From Tabrizicola fusiformis (GTDB lineage Bacteria > Pseudomonadota > Alphaproteobacteria > Rhodobacterales > Rhodobacteraceae): a DNA stretch of 64,000 nucleotides. Position numbers and translations under genes: made by a program. The notes below the pieces were generated by a model. The model saw nothing but the letters and a program-made list of their open reading frames with translations, was not told the DNA's origin and ran no database searches. Shown here in pieces: positions 8,762 to 18,188 of the stretch (its first letter is position 1; each line of letters starts with the position of its first letter). The DNA is taken from NCBI RefSeq assembly GCF_013328815.1, contig NZ_JABUHN010000007.1:223843-287842 (forward strand). Direction: 5' to 3'.

Positions 8762-9268
8762 ATGACGGCAGAGCGTGATCCGTTCAAGAATCCCTTTCCC
8801 GAGGGCGACAGCGACCGTCGCGCCATCTGGGAGATGCTGGTGCCGCGCGACATCGATGCCTTTGTCAGTGCCGACTGGGCCTCGGTCGCGGGCGATTTCA
8901 TTGCCGCGAATTTCACCGGCATCAGCGGCAACTTTCAGGGTGAACCGGATGGCTATACCCTCGCCTTCCCGACGCTGGACGCCTATCGCACCGAATGGCT
9001 GCGGCAGGCGGCTGAGTTTGGCGCAGCCCGCGCCGCTGGCGCCTTTGCCGGTGACCCGCGCGCCGGCATCTATGCCGCGACCCGGCTTGAGGTGATCGAG
9101 ATCACCGGCGAGGCCGCCATGGTGCGCAAGAAGTTCGATGGCAGGCTTGCCAAAGCCGACGGCAGCTTTGACCGGATGAACTGGCAGACGCTGTATATCT
9201 GCCGCAAGGAGGGCGGACGCTGGAAGATCGCCGGTTTCGTCGGCTACCTGCCGCATATCAAGGAGTGA
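8762..9268 (+). CDS. NTF2-like/SnoaL-type small protein, function unknown
   Basis: A 168-residue cytosolic protein whose size and helical N-terminus followed by strands ('MVRKKFDGRL', 'WQTLYICRKEGGRWKIAGFVGYLP') resemble the NTF2-like/SnoaL superfamily, whose members are small enzymes or ligand-binding cones. It is the first gene of the rightward operon, directly under the RpiR control region, and ends beside the start of the second M81 gene. The ribosome binding site is weak because the palindrome occupies the leader. I see no catalytic signature; fold assignment is moderate and function unknown. Confidence 0.7.
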   Translation: MTAERDPFKNPFPEGDSDRRAIWEMLVPRDIDAFVSADWASVAGDFIAANFTGISGNFQGEPDGYTLAFPTLDAYRTEWLRQAAEFGAARAAGAFAGDPRAGIYAATRLEVIEITGEAAMVRKKFDGRLAKADGSFDRMNWQTLYICRKEGGRWKIAGFVGYLPHIKE

Positions 9269-9270
9269 TC

Positions 9271-10776
9271 ATGGCCCCCCTTGCCCCGAAGCGGATCTTC
9301 GTTGCGGCGCTGGCGACCGAGACCAACACCTTCTCGCCGATCGTGATCGACCGGAAGGGGTTCGAGGATTCGCTTTACGCCGCGCCGGGGCAGCATCCGG
9401 TGACGCCAACGCTCTGCACCGCGCCGATCCCGGTGGGGCGGCGGGTCTGCGCCGAAAAGGGTTGGACCCTGATCGAGGGCACGGCCGCATGGGCCGATCC
9501 GGCGGGCCTTGTTTCACGCGGGGCCTATGAGGGGCTGCGTGACGAGATTCTGCACCAGCTTCGTGCAGCGCTGCCGGTGGATGCGGTGGTGCTGGGGCTG
9601 CATGGTGCGATGGTGGCGCAGGGGTATCTTGACCCCGAGGGCGACCTTCTGACCCGCGTGCGCGAAATTGTGGGGCCGGATATTCTGGTTTGCGCCGAGT
9701 TGGACCCGCACAGCCATCTGACCGCGAAACGGGTGGCGGCGGCGGATTTCTTTGTCGTCTTCAAGGAATTTCCCCATACCGATTTCGTGGAGCGGGCCGA
9801 AGACCTCTGGCGCATCGCGGTCGATACGCTGGAAGGCCGGGTGCGCCCGGTGATGTCGGTGTTCGACTGCCGGATGATCGACGTTTTCCCCACCTCGCGC
9901 GAACCGATGCGCGGCTTCGTGGACCGGATGATCGCGCTGGAGGCGACCGTGCCGGGGCTTTTGTCACTGTCGGCCATCCATGGCTTCATGGCAGGCGATG
10001 TGCCCGAGATGGGCACCCGGATGATTGCCGTCACCGATGGCGATGCCGCCCTTGGCGCCGAATGGGCCGAACGGCTGGGGCGCGAGCTTTACGCCAACCG
10101 GGGCCGCCACATGATGCCGCAGATCGACGAACAGGTCGCAGTGGCGCAGGCCATGGCCGCCCCCGCGGGCCCGGTGGTGATCGCCGATATGTGGGACAAT
10201 CCGGGCGGCGGCACGGCGGGCGATGCAACGGTGGTGCTGAAGGAACTCATGGCGCGGGGGGCGCGCGGCGTGGCCGTCGGCACAATCTGGGATCCGGTGG
10301 CGGTGCAGCTTTGCTTTGCTGCGGGCGAAGGGGCCGAGATGCCGCTGCGCTTTGGCGCCAAATCCGCCCCCGAAACCGGAGAGCCGGTGGATGCGCTGGT
10401 GCGCGTGCTGCGGCTTGAGGCGCTGGCCGAGATGCGCTTTGGCGAGAGCGTGGTGCCCTTTGGTCCGGCGGCACGGATCGCTTTGCTGGACGGGACCGGG
10501 GCAGAGACCGGGATCGAGGTGATCCTGAACACGGTGCGGGCGCAAAGCTATGACCCGTCGCTCTTCACCGCGCTGGGGATCGACCCGTTGCGGCAGAAGA
10601 TCCTCGTGATCAAATCGACCAATCATTTCTATGCTGCCTTCCAGCCCATCGCGGCGGAAATCCTTTACTGCGCAGCGGGCAGGCCCTATCCCAATGATCC
10701 GGCCACCACCCCCTACCGGCTGGTCCGGCGCGATATCTGGCCGCGCATGGCCGATCCTTTCGGCGAAGGTGCATGA
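9271..10776 (+). CDS. M81 family metallopeptidase (MlrC-like), copy 2
   Basis: A 501-residue M81 protein with the family blocks ATETNTFSP, 'LGLHGAM', 'ELDPHSHLT' and 'WDNPGGGTAGD'. The ATG at 9271 has AAGGAG 6 nt upstream and is preferred over the GTG at 9265. It is clearly diverged from copy 1 (3426-4859), so this is not a recent duplication and the two may cut different bonds. The gene is followed 1 nt later by the PLP-enzyme gene. Linkage of M81 with D-amino-acid-type enzymes suggests hydrolysis of an amide whose product is a hydroxy-amino acid (inference). Confidence 0.88.
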   Translation: MAPLAPKRIFVAALATETNTFSPIVIDRKGFEDSLYAAPGQHPVTPTLCTAPIPVGRRVCAEKGWTLIEGTAAWADPAGLVSRGAYEGLRDEILHQLRAALPVDAVVLGLHGAMVAQGYLDPEGDLLTRVREIVGPDILVCAELDPHSHLTAKRVAAADFFVVFKEFPHTDFVERAEDLWRIAVDTLEGRVRPVMSVFDCRMIDVFPTSREPMRGFVDRMIALEATVPGLLSLSAIHGFMAGDVPEMGTRMIAVTDGDAALGAEWAERLGRELYANRGRHMMPQIDEQVAVAQAMAAPAGPVVIADMWDNPGGGTAGDATVVLKELMARGARGVAVGTIWDPVAVQLCFAAGEGAEMPLRFGAKSAPETGEPVDALVRVLRLEALAEMRFGESVVPFGPAARIALLDGTGAETGIEVILNTVRAQSYDPSLFTALGIDPLRQKILVIKSTNHFYAAFQPIAAEILYCAAGRPYPNDPATTPYRLVRRDIWPRMADPFGEGA

Positions 10777-10777
10777 C

Positions 10778-11866
10778 ATGGCATTCCCCTGGCCCGAGAC
10801 GGGCAGCCCGCTTGACGATGTGATCACCCCGATGCCGGTGATCGACGAAGACCGGCTGGCGGCAAACATCACCCGGGCCCAAGCCTATATGAACCAGCAC
10901 GGCCTTGCTTTCCGCCCGCACATCAAGACCCACAAGATCCCCGCCGTCGCCCGCCAGCAGATTGCAGCCGGCGCAACCGGCATCAATTGCCAGAAGCTGA
11001 CCGAGGCCGAGGCTTTTGCCGATGCCGGGTTTCAGGACATCCTGATCACCTACAACCTTCTGGGAGCGGCGCGCATTCAGCGCCTTCAGGCGTTGAATGT
11101 GCGCCTTGCCCGGTTGCAGGCCGTGGCCGACAGCGCGGTCACGGTGGACGGGCTGGCGGCAGCCTTTACCGCTGATCGGCCGCTTACGCTGCTGGTGGAA
11201 TGCGACACCGGCGGCGGGCGCTGCGGCGTGCAGACACCCGAGGCGGCGGCAGAGCTTGCCGCCCGCATTGCCGCAGCCCCGGGCCTGCGCTTTGGCGGTT
11301 TGCTGACCTATCCGGCGGCGGGCGGCGCGGCACGGGTGGAAACTTTCCTGCGGGATGCGATGGCGCTTCTCGCCGCGCGGGGGCTGGATTGCCCGGTGCG
11401 ATCAAACGGCGGCAGCCCGGATTTGTGGAAGGCGCATCTGGTGCCCAGCGCGACCGAACATCGGGCCGGAACCTATGTCTACAACGACCGTTCCATGGTC
11501 CGCGCCGGGGAATGCGGGCACGGCGATCTGGCGATGCATGTGCTGGCCACGGTGGTTTCACGCCCCACACCGACGCGCGCCGTGCTGGATGCCGGGTCCA
11601 AGGCGCTGACCTCGGACCTCCTGGGCTTTGCCGACCATGGCGAGATCGAGGAACTGCCGGGCGCACGCATTGTTTCCCTGTCCGAGGAACATGCCGTGGT
11701 GGACCTGACCGACTGCACCGGCCCCCTGCCCGGGGTGGGCGCGCGGGTCCGGGTGATACCGAACCATACCTGCGTTGTCTCGAACCTGTTCGACCGGATG
11801 GTGTTTCACCGGAGCGGCGTGGTGACGCGGGTGGAAGAGGTCGCGGCGCGGGGCACGGTCTGGTAA
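10778..11866 (+). CDS. D-threonine aldolase / D-serine dehydratase-like PLP enzyme
   Basis: A 362-residue protein of the alanine-racemase-N fold, DSD1/D-threonine aldolase family. The PLP-binding Lys lies in 'RPHIKTHK' near residue 50, and the C-terminal zinc motif 'PNHTC' (His and Cys two apart) is present, as in metal-dependent D-threonine aldolases and D-serine dehydratases. Family reactions are retro-aldol cleavage or dehydration of D-3-hydroxy amino acids. ATG 10778 follows the upstream stop by 1 nt. Its place between an M81 peptidase and NagA implies that a D-hydroxy-amino acid is released from the imported substrate (inference). A RidA-family protein in the cluster could handle the resulting imines. 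Confidence 0.85.
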   Translation: MAFPWPETGSPLDDVITPMPVIDEDRLAANITRAQAYMNQHGLAFRPHIKTHKIPAVARQQIAAGATGINCQKLTEAEAFADAGFQDILITYNLLGAARIQRLQALNVRLARLQAVADSAVTVDGLAAAFTADRPLTLLVECDTGGGRCGVQTPEAAAELAARIAAAPGLRFGGLLTYPAAGGAARVETFLRDAMALLAARGLDCPVRSNGGSPDLWKAHLVPSATEHRAGTYVYNDRSMVRAGECGHGDLAMHVLATVVSRPTPTRAVLDAGSKALTSDLLGFADHGEIEELPGARIVSLSEEHAVVDLTDCTGPLPGVGARVRVIPNHTCVVSNLFDRMVFHRSGVVTRVEEVAARGTVW

Positions 11867-11868
11867 CC

Positions 11869-12981
11869 ATGGGTGACGGGCTTTTCCACGCGGAACGGAT
11901 TTTTGACGGCACGGTCTGGCATGAGGATGCCAGCCTGCGCGTTGTCGCGGGTCGCGTCGCGGGCATCGAACCCGGAGGCAAGGCGGCGGAACATCTGCCC
12001 GGCTGGATCGTGCCCGGGCTGATCGACCTACAGGTGAATGGCGGCGGCGGGGTGCTGTTCAACAATGCGCCCAGCGCCGAGGGGATTGCCACCATCGCCG
12101 CCGCCCATGCCCGGTTCGGCACCACCGCGATCATGGTCACACTGATCACCGACCGGCCCGAAGTGACCGCGGCGGCGGCGGCGGCGGTGGACGCGGTGCC
12201 CGGCCTGCTGGGCCTGCATCTGGAAGGGCCGCATCTGGACCGTGCCCGCAAGGGCACCCATGACGCCCGGCTGATCCGCCGGATGGAGGCGGAAGACCTG
12301 GCGCTGATCCTGCGCGCGGCGCAGCGGGGGCCGGTGATCTGCACGCTGGCGCCGGAATCGGTGACACTGACGCAGGTCGGGGAGCTTGCCGCCGCCGGTG
12401 TAGTGGTCAGCCTTGGCCACAGCGATTGCGACCTTGCCACGGCCCGCGCCTATGCCGATGCCGGTGCGCGGATGGTCACCCATCTTTTCAACGCGATGAG
12501 TCCGCTGACCCACCGCGCGCCGGGGCTGGTGGGGGCGGCGCTGGACGACGGGCGGCTTTGGGCCGGGCTGATCGCTGACGGGTTCCATGTGGAGGATACC
12601 GCCCTGCGGGTGGCGCTGCGGGCCAAGCAGGGGCCGGGCGGGATCTTCCTTGTGTCTGATGCCATGTCCACCATCGGCAGCGACGAGACGGGCTTTACGC
12701 TGAACGGGCGGCAGATTTTCCGGGCGGGCGGGCGGCTGACGCTGGCCGATGGCACATTGGCGGGGGCGGATATCGCGCTGATCGACGCGGTGCGCCATGT
12801 GCATCGCGCGCTGGGCCTGCCGCTGGACGCCGCGCTGCGGCTGGCATCAGAGGCGCCCGCCAAGGCCATGGGCCTGACCGACCGGGGCCACCTGCGCCCC
12901 GGCGCGCGGGCCGATTTCCTGTGCCTGACGCCAGAGATCACCGCCGGGGGAACATGGATCGGCGGAGGGCGCGTGGCATGA
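11869..12981 (+). CDS. nagA: N-acetylglucosamine-6-phosphate deacetylase
   Basis: A 370-residue amidohydrolase that converts GlcNAc-6-P to glucosamine-6-P and acetate. Key blocks: 'HLEGPHLD' (metal Glu near 119), 'LGHSDCD' (His near 184), 'THLFNAMSPLTHR' (His near 205) and 'LVSDAMS' (catalytic Asp near 264). The start at 11869, 2 nt after the PLP-enzyme stop, gives the proper N-terminus; longer in-frame extensions would overlap that gene. The end overlaps the kinase start (ATGA at 12978-12981). It feeds NagB encoded at the start of the window. Confidence 0.93.
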   Translation: MGDGLFHAERIFDGTVWHEDASLRVVAGRVAGIEPGGKAAEHLPGWIVPGLIDLQVNGGGGVLFNNAPSAEGIATIAAAHARFGTTAIMVTLITDRPEVTAAAAAAVDAVPGLLGLHLEGPHLDRARKGTHDARLIRRMEAEDLALILRAAQRGPVICTLAPESVTLTQVGELAAAGVVVSLGHSDCDLATARAYADAGARMVTHLFNAMSPLTHRAPGLVGAALDDGRLWAGLIADGFHVEDTALRVALRAKQGPGGIFLVSDAMSTIGSDETGFTLNGRQIFRAGGRLTLADGTLAGADIALIDAVRHVHRALGLPLDAALRLASEAPAKAMGLTDRGHLRPGARADFLCLTPEITAGGTWIGGGRVA

Positions 12982-13892
12982 TCCTGTGTTTCGACATCGG
13001 CGGCACCGCCATCAAGATCGCCGAGGCGTTTTCGCAGGAGGACATCCGCCCGCAGGGCCGCGTGCCCACCCCGGCGCAGGATTATCCGGCCTTTGTCGCC
13101 GCCCTGCACGGTGCGATTGCGACTGCCTCGCAGCCGCCCGAGCGGCTGGCCTTTTCCATCGCGGGGGTGGTGGCGCCAGATACCGGGCTGGCCACCGTTG
13201 CCAATATCCCCTGCCTGACCGGGCGTCGCCTTGTGGCCGATCTTGAAGCCGATCTTGGCCTGCCGGTCGATCTGGCCAATGACGCCGACTGTTTTGCACT
13301 GGCCGAGGCGGCGGTGGGCGCCGGTCGCGGGCATGAGGTGGTGTTCGGCATCATTCTGGGAACCGGGGTGGGCGGCGGCGTTGTGGTGCGCGGCCAGTTG
13401 ATCAACGCCGGGGGCGGTTTTGCGGGCGAGTGGGGGCACGGCCCTGTGGCGCAGCGCATTCTGGGCGACCCTGAGGTCACCCTGCCCGCCTTTGCCTGTG
13501 GCTGCGGCCAGATCGGCTGTCTGGATGCGGTCTGTTCGGCCCGGGGGATGGAACGGCTGCACGCCCATCTGCATCCGGGGCGCGAGGCCGACAGCCTGAC
13601 CATCGTTGAAGGCTGGTCCGCCGGTGAGCCGCGCGCGACCCGCACCATTGCCATCTGGCTTGAGCTGCTGGCCGGGCCGCTGGCCATGGTCGAGAATATG
13701 CTGGGCGCGGGAATCATGGCGGTGGGCGGCGGGCTGTCCAATGCGCCCGCGCTGATCGCGGCCTTGGATGTGCAGGTCCGCGCCCGCATCCTGCGCAAGC
13801 TGGACCGCCCGCTGATTGTGCCCGCGCAATGCGCCATCGAACCGGGGCTGGTGGGTGCCGCCATTCTGGGCCTTAGCCGCCGCGCGGCCTGA
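12978..13892 (+). CDS. ROK family kinase, probable N-acetylglucosamine kinase
   Basis: A 304-residue ROK protein: DIGGT ATP-binding motif at residues 6-10, catalytic Asp in 'NDADC' near 102, a His near 154 and the zinc cluster CGCGQIGCLD near 174-183. ROK members include GlcNAc, N-acetylmannosamine and hexose kinases. Because its gene overlaps nagA by 4 nt and the cluster makes GlcNAc in the cytosol via GH20, a GlcNAc kinase giving GlcNAc-6-P is the best reading. Since the importer is an ABC type that does not phosphorylate, such a kinase is needed. Substrate is inferred from context, not from residues. Confidence 0.85.
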   Translation: MILCFDIGGTAIKIAEAFSQEDIRPQGRVPTPAQDYPAFVAALHGAIATASQPPERLAFSIAGVVAPDTGLATVANIPCLTGRRLVADLEADLGLPVDLANDADCFALAEAAVGAGRGHEVVFGIILGTGVGGGVVVRGQLINAGGGFAGEWGHGPVAQRILGDPEVTLPAFACGCGQIGCLDAVCSARGMERLHAHLHPGREADSLTIVEGWSAGEPRATRTIAIWLELLAGPLAMVENMLGAGIMAVGGGLSNAPALIAALDVQVRARILRKLDRPLIVPAQCAIEPGLVGAAILGLSRRAA

Positions 13893-14011
13893 AATCACCC
13901 AGCGCCGTGAAAACGAATTACACAAATCAATCTTCCGTGTGAAAATTTCTTGACGTATGCCCGCATACTGACCATGATCCAGAAAAAGAATTTCTCCGCA
14001 GGGAGCGCAGA
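13893..14011 (+). promoter_or_regulatory. Promoter/operator of the Gfo/Idh-ABC operon
   Basis: TTGACG at 13950-13955 and CATGAT at 13973-13978 form a promoter with a 17-nt spacer. GTGAAAACGAATTAC (13907-13921) differs at only two positions from the 15-mer at 311-325. A GAAA-N5-TTTC element (13982-13994) lies after the -10 box, and TGAAAATTTC (13940-13949) abuts the -35 box. This links the operon to the same regulator as the rest of the cluster. Confidence 0.55.
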
Positions 14012-15169
14012 ATGCGAGTCGCCATCATTGGTCTGGGCTTTCGCCTTGGCTATCTGGGTCATGTCTTTCGGGAAATGGACCCCGATTTTCAGATCGTGGG
14101 CTATCATGACCCCGCCCCTGCCGGCATGGCCGTGCTGGAAAGCCATGGGATTTCGGCGGGCAAGTCCTATGACAGCGCCGAAGCTCTGGTGAAAGCCGGC
14201 GGATATGACCTTCTGATGGTCGGCTCGCCCAATCACCTGCACCTTGACCATATCCGGCTGGGTCTGCAGACCGGGGTCAAGGTCTTCTCGGAAAAGCCAA
14301 TCGTTTCCAGCATCGAGCAAACCTATCAGATGGCCGCCCTGATGGGGCAATACGGCCATGACAGCCTGCTGGTCGGCCTCGTGCTGCGCTATGCGCCGCT
14401 TTACCGCGACCTTCTGGCGGCGCGTGACAGCGGACAACTGGGCAAGATCGTTTCCATCGAAGCGGCCGAGCATATCTTCCCCTATCACGGCGCGTTTTTC
14501 ATGCGCGACTGGCGCCGCTATGAAAAATGGTCGGGCAGCTTCATGCTGGAAAAATGCTGCCACGATCTGGATCTCTATAACGGCCTGATCGGCGCGCGAC
14601 CCGAGCGGGTGGCAAGCTTTGGCGGCCGCAAGACCTTTGTCCCCGCCAACGATCCGCGCAACGAAGGGGTGAACGATCTCAGCCTTTATCACCGCAAGCC
14701 TTCGGGCTGGAACGGGTCGGACAAGGTGTTCGATTCGGATGGCGATATCATCGACTATCAGGTGGCGATCATCGAATACGCCAATGGCGTCGGGATGAAC
14801 TTCCACACCAACCTGAACGCGCCCGACCAGTTCCGCCGCTTTGCCGTCTTTGGCACCAAGGGTCAGGCCGAGGGCGATTTCATCCGCGGTTTCCTGAAAG
14901 TCACCGATGTTCTGTCGGAAAAGCGGGTTACGGAAACCGAATACAAGGCCACCGCCCTGTCGCAGCATTACGGCGCCGATGAGAAGATGGCCGAAGAGGT
15001 CATCGCCCATGTGATGAAGGGCGGCCCGCTGCCCGTCTCGCCGCTGGACGCGCTGGAGGCCGGGATTCTGGCGCTCGCCACCGACGACGCCCGCCGCACG
15101 CGGCAGGTGGTCGATCTGCGCCCGGTCTGGGACCGTTACGACAACGCATTCGCCCGCAAGGTGGCCTGA
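14012..15169 (+). CDS. Gfo/Idh/MocA family oxidoreductase
   Basis: A 385-residue NAD(P)-dependent dehydrogenase with an N-terminal Rossmann motif (IIGLGFRLGYLG), the family EKP block ('SEKPIVSS') near residue 95, and a C-terminal substrate domain with 'LEKCCHDLD' supplying the usual catalytic His/Asp. AGGGAG precedes the ATG by 7 nt. It is the first gene of the operon encoding the ABC importer, 3 nt before the first permease. Such enzymes oxidise sugar hydroxyls or act on sugar conjugates; here it may act on the transported amino-sugar before or after cleavage (inference). Confidence 0.86.
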   Translation: MRVAIIGLGFRLGYLGHVFREMDPDFQIVGYHDPAPAGMAVLESHGISAGKSYDSAEALVKAGGYDLLMVGSPNHLHLDHIRLGLQTGVKVFSEKPIVSSIEQTYQMAALMGQYGHDSLLVGLVLRYAPLYRDLLAARDSGQLGKIVSIEAAEHIFPYHGAFFMRDWRRYEKWSGSFMLEKCCHDLDLYNGLIGARPERVASFGGRKTFVPANDPRNEGVNDLSLYHRKPSGWNGSDKVFDSDGDIIDYQVAIIEYANGVGMNFHTNLNAPDQFRRFAVFGTKGQAEGDFIRGFLKVTDVLSEKRVTETEYKATALSQHYGADEKMAEEVIAHVMKGGPLPVSPLDALEAGILALATDDARRTRQVVDLRPVWDRYDNAFARKVA

Positions 15170-15172
15170 ACC

Positions 15173-16057
15173 ATGATCAAGTCGCGCTCCAGTCTGATCT
15201 TTGCCTGGGCGCTTCTGGCCCCGGCCATTCTTTATGTGCTGGTGATCGTGGCCTGGCCCTTGGTCGAAACTTTCCGCCTTTCGTTCACCGACGCCTCGCT
15301 GCGCAAGGTGACGAACTATGTCGGCTGGCGGAACTATGACAAGATCTTCAACGAGACCTTCCTGACGGTCATCACCCGGACCTTCACCTGGACCTTCTTT
15401 TCGGTGCTGTTCAAAATGGTGATCGGCACCTTTGGCGCGGTGCTGCTGAATGCTGCCGTGCCCGGGCGCAACCTGTTCCGCATCCTGACCATGCCGCCAT
15501 GGATCGTGCCGATGGCCATTGGCATCTTCATGTGGGGCTGGATGTATAACGGCCAGTTCGGCATGATTTCCGGCCTGTTGCAGCGGTTTGGCCTTGTGGA
15601 CGGCCCGGTGGCTTTCCTCGCCTATGGGCGGCCCGCCTATTGGGCGACCATCGTGACCGATGTCTGGATCGGTGTGCCTATGGTGACGATCTACTTCCTT
15701 GCTGCCATTCAGGCCATTCCGCGCGACCTGTATGAAGCTGCCTGGACCGATGGCGCCAGCCGCTGGACCCGGTTCCGCCGCATCACCCTGCCGCTGATGG
15801 CGCCCGCGATTATCACCATGTCGATGCTGTCGCTGATCGCCACCTTCAACAGCTTTGACATCATCTGGATCCTCACGCAGGGGGGGCCCTCGGGTTCGAC
15901 CACGACGATGATCATCGACACTTATCAGACCGCCATCGGATCAAAGAAATATGGCGAGGGCGCGGCCCGGGCCGTGGTGATCTGCCTGTTCCTGTCGCTG
16001 TTCTGCATCGCCTATTTCCGCGTCACCCGCCGCCTCGCGGCCACCGACAAGGCGTAA
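15173..16057 (+). CDS. Sugar ABC transporter permease, MalF type
   Basis: A 294-residue inner-membrane permease of the CUT1 carbohydrate ABC family with about six membrane segments. The cytoplasmic EAA loop is readable as 'EAAWTDGASRWTRFRRITLPLM' and docks on the ATPase. It is followed 9 nt later by the second permease. Together with the binding protein and ATPase downstream it makes a complete importer for an oligosaccharide, probably the GlcNAc-containing substrate of this cluster. Confidence 0.9.
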   Translation: MIKSRSSLIFAWALLAPAILYVLVIVAWPLVETFRLSFTDASLRKVTNYVGWRNYDKIFNETFLTVITRTFTWTFFSVLFKMVIGTFGAVLLNAAVPGRNLFRILTMPPWIVPMAIGIFMWGWMYNGQFGMISGLLQRFGLVDGPVAFLAYGRPAYWATIVTDVWIGVPMVTIYFLAAIQAIPRDLYEAAWTDGASRWTRFRRITLPLMAPAIITMSMLSLIATFNSFDIIWILTQGGPSGSTTTMIIDTYQTAIGSKKYGEGAARAVVICLFLSLFCIAYFRVTRRLAATDKA

Positions 16058-16066
16058 GGAGCCCCC

Positions 16067-16939
16067 ATGGCCTTCAAGTCCCGCGATACCCGCGCCATGA
16101 TCGACCGCTACCGCTGGTGGGAGGTGGTGGCGATCTATGCAGGCATGTTCTGCTTTCTGTTCTTCCTGCTGTCGCCCTTCATCGAAGGCTTTCTGGTCAG
16201 CCTGAAACCGCTGGCGCAGCTCTTCTCGTCGCCCTACCGCTTCTGGCCCGAGAATGGCACCTTTGCCGCCTATGTCTCGATGTGGGAAACGGTGCCGGGC
16301 TTTGCGCGCTATGTCTTCAACTCGTTCCTGATCTCAACCATCTCGACCTGCATCGTTCTGCTGCTGGTGGTGCCTGCCGCCTATGCCTTTGCCCGGTTCG
16401 ACTATCGCGGCATGGGGCTGGTGCTGGGTGGTTTCCTTGCCGTCAGCATGTTCTCGGGCGCGGTGCTGCTGATCCCCTTGTTCCGGCTGATGCGGACCAT
16501 GGGCCTCTTGAACACCTATTTCGCCATGATCATCCCCGGGGCGGCCTTCCTGATCCCCTCGGCGATCTGGCTGTTGCGCACCTATATGATGCGCATTCCG
16601 ACCGAGCTGAACGAAGCCGCCTATATGGACGGCGCCAGCCAGTTCTACACCTTCCGCCGGGTGATCCTGCCCATTGCGCGGCCCGGCATCATCGTGGTCG
16701 CCATCGTGACCTTCATCGGCGCCTATTCGCAGCAATTCATCTTCGCGCTGACCTTCAATTCCAAGACCGAATACATGCCCCTGCCGATCGGCCTTTACGC
16801 CTATTTCGGCAAGCAAGAGGTGATCTGGAACGAGTTGATGGCCGCCAGTTTCGTGGGCATCGCCCCGGCGCTGGTCATCATCTTCTTCCTGCAACGCTAT
16901 CTCGTCGGCGGGCTGACCGCTGGCGCGGTGAAACAATAA
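16067..16939 (+). CDS. Sugar ABC transporter permease, MalG type
   Basis: A 290-residue CUT1 permease with about six membrane segments and an EAA loop ('NEAAYMDGASQFYTFRRVILP'). It pairs with the MalF-type permease encoded just upstream to form the membrane channel. The substrate-binding protein gene follows after 25 nt. Confidence 0.9.
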   Translation: MAFKSRDTRAMIDRYRWWEVVAIYAGMFCFLFFLLSPFIEGFLVSLKPLAQLFSSPYRFWPENGTFAAYVSMWETVPGFARYVFNSFLISTISTCIVLLLVVPAAYAFARFDYRGMGLVLGGFLAVSMFSGAVLLIPLFRLMRTMGLLNTYFAMIIPGAAFLIPSAIWLLRTYMMRIPTELNEAAYMDGASQFYTFRRVILPIARPGIIVVAIVTFIGAYSQQFIFALTFNSKTEYMPLPIGLYAYFGKQEVIWNELMAASFVGIAPALVIIFFLQRYLVGGLTAGAVKQ

Positions 16940-16964
16940 GCATCCACAACCGGGAGTAAGTGAA

Positions 16965-18182
16965 GTGACAACCCTGTTTCGCAAAAGCCTGATCGGCCTT
17001 GTTCTGGCCGGTTCGACTGCGCTGCCCGCGCTGTCGCAAGAGATCAGCTGGATCTATTGCGGCGACAAGATCGACCCCGTTCATGAGAAATACATCAAGG
17101 AATGGGAAGCCGCCAACTCCGGCTGGAAGATCGCGGTCGAGGTGGTGGGCTGGGCCCAGTGCCAGGACAAGGCAACCACGCTGGCCGCTGCCGGCAGCCC
17201 GGCGGGCATGGCCTATGTCGGTTCGCGCACGCTGAAGGAATTCGCGCTGAACGACCTGATCGTCGAAGTGCCGATGTCGGACGAGGAAAAGGCCGCCTAC
17301 TATCCCCATATCGTGGATACCGTGACCTTCGAGGGCACCCAGTGGGGCGTTCCGATCGCCTTCTCGACCAAGGCGTTCTACTGGAACAAGGATCTCTTCA
17401 CGCAAGCCGGACTTGACCCGGAAAAGCCGCCGACCACCTGGGCGGAAGAAATCGAATATGCCAAGATCATCAAGGAAAAGACCGGGATCGCCGGCTATGG
17501 CCTGCCGGCCAAGACCTTTGACAACACGATGCACCAGTTCCTGCATTGGGTTTACACCAACAACGGTCAGGTGATCGACGCCGACGGCAACATCAAGCTG
17601 GACAGCCCGCAGGTTCTGGCCGCGCTGCAAGCCTACAAGGACATCACGCCCTATTCCGTCGAAGGCGCCACCGCCTATGAACAGAATGAAATCCGCGCCA
17701 TCTTCCTTGATGGCAAGGTGGGCATGATCCAGGCTTCGGTCGGCGCCGCGATGCGCCTGAAGGATACCAAGATCAACTGGGGTGTGACCACCCTGCCGCT
17801 TGGCCCCGAAGCGGGCGGCCCGGGCACCCTGCTGATCACCGACTCGCTGGCGGTGTTCAAAGGGTCGGGCGTCGAGGAAAAGGCGGTTGAATTCGCCAAA
17901 TACATCACCTCGCCCGATATCCAGATCGAGTATGAACTGTCGCCCGATGCCGGTCTGACCCCGCTGCGCCCCTCGGCCAAGGTCGATGCGCTGGTGGCGG
18001 AAATCCCGTATTGGAAGCCCTTCATCGACGGCATCGCCTATGGTGGCCCCGAGCCGCTGTTCACCGATTACAAGGGCCTGCAGAACGTGATGATCGAGAT
18101 GGTCCAGTCGGTCGTGACCGGCGCTGCCGAACCGCAGGCCGCGCTGACCAAGGCCGCTGCCGCGCTCGAAGAATACAAGTAA
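16965..18182 (+). CDS. ABC transporter sugar-binding protein
   Basis: A 405-residue periplasmic solute-binding protein of the CUT1 (MalE/UgpB-like) group. A signal peptide spans about residues 1-25 with a likely cleavage after 'PALS'. The start is GTG at 16965 with GGGAG 8 nt upstream. Tryptophan-rich segments such as 'WIYCGDK' and 'QFLHWVY' are typical of sugar-stacking sites. It delivers substrate to the permease pair. A strong hairpin directly follows the gene and probably keeps this transcript more abundant than the ATPase message. Confidence 0.9.
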   Translation: MTTLFRKSLIGLVLAGSTALPALSQEISWIYCGDKIDPVHEKYIKEWEAANSGWKIAVEVVGWAQCQDKATTLAAAGSPAGMAYVGSRTLKEFALNDLIVEVPMSDEEKAAYYPHIVDTVTFEGTQWGVPIAFSTKAFYWNKDLFTQAGLDPEKPPTTWAEEIEYAKIIKEKTGIAGYGLPAKTFDNTMHQFLHWVYTNNGQVIDADGNIKLDSPQVLAALQAYKDITPYSVEGATAYEQNEIRAIFLDGKVGMIQASVGAAMRLKDTKINWGVTTLPLGPEAGGPGTLLITDSLAVFKGSGVEEKAVEFAKYITSPDIQIEYELSPDAGLTPLRPSAKVDALVAEIPYWKPFIDGIAYGGPEPLFTDYKGLQNVMIEMVQSVVTGAAEPQAALTKAAAALEEYK

Positions 18183-18188
18183 GTTCAA

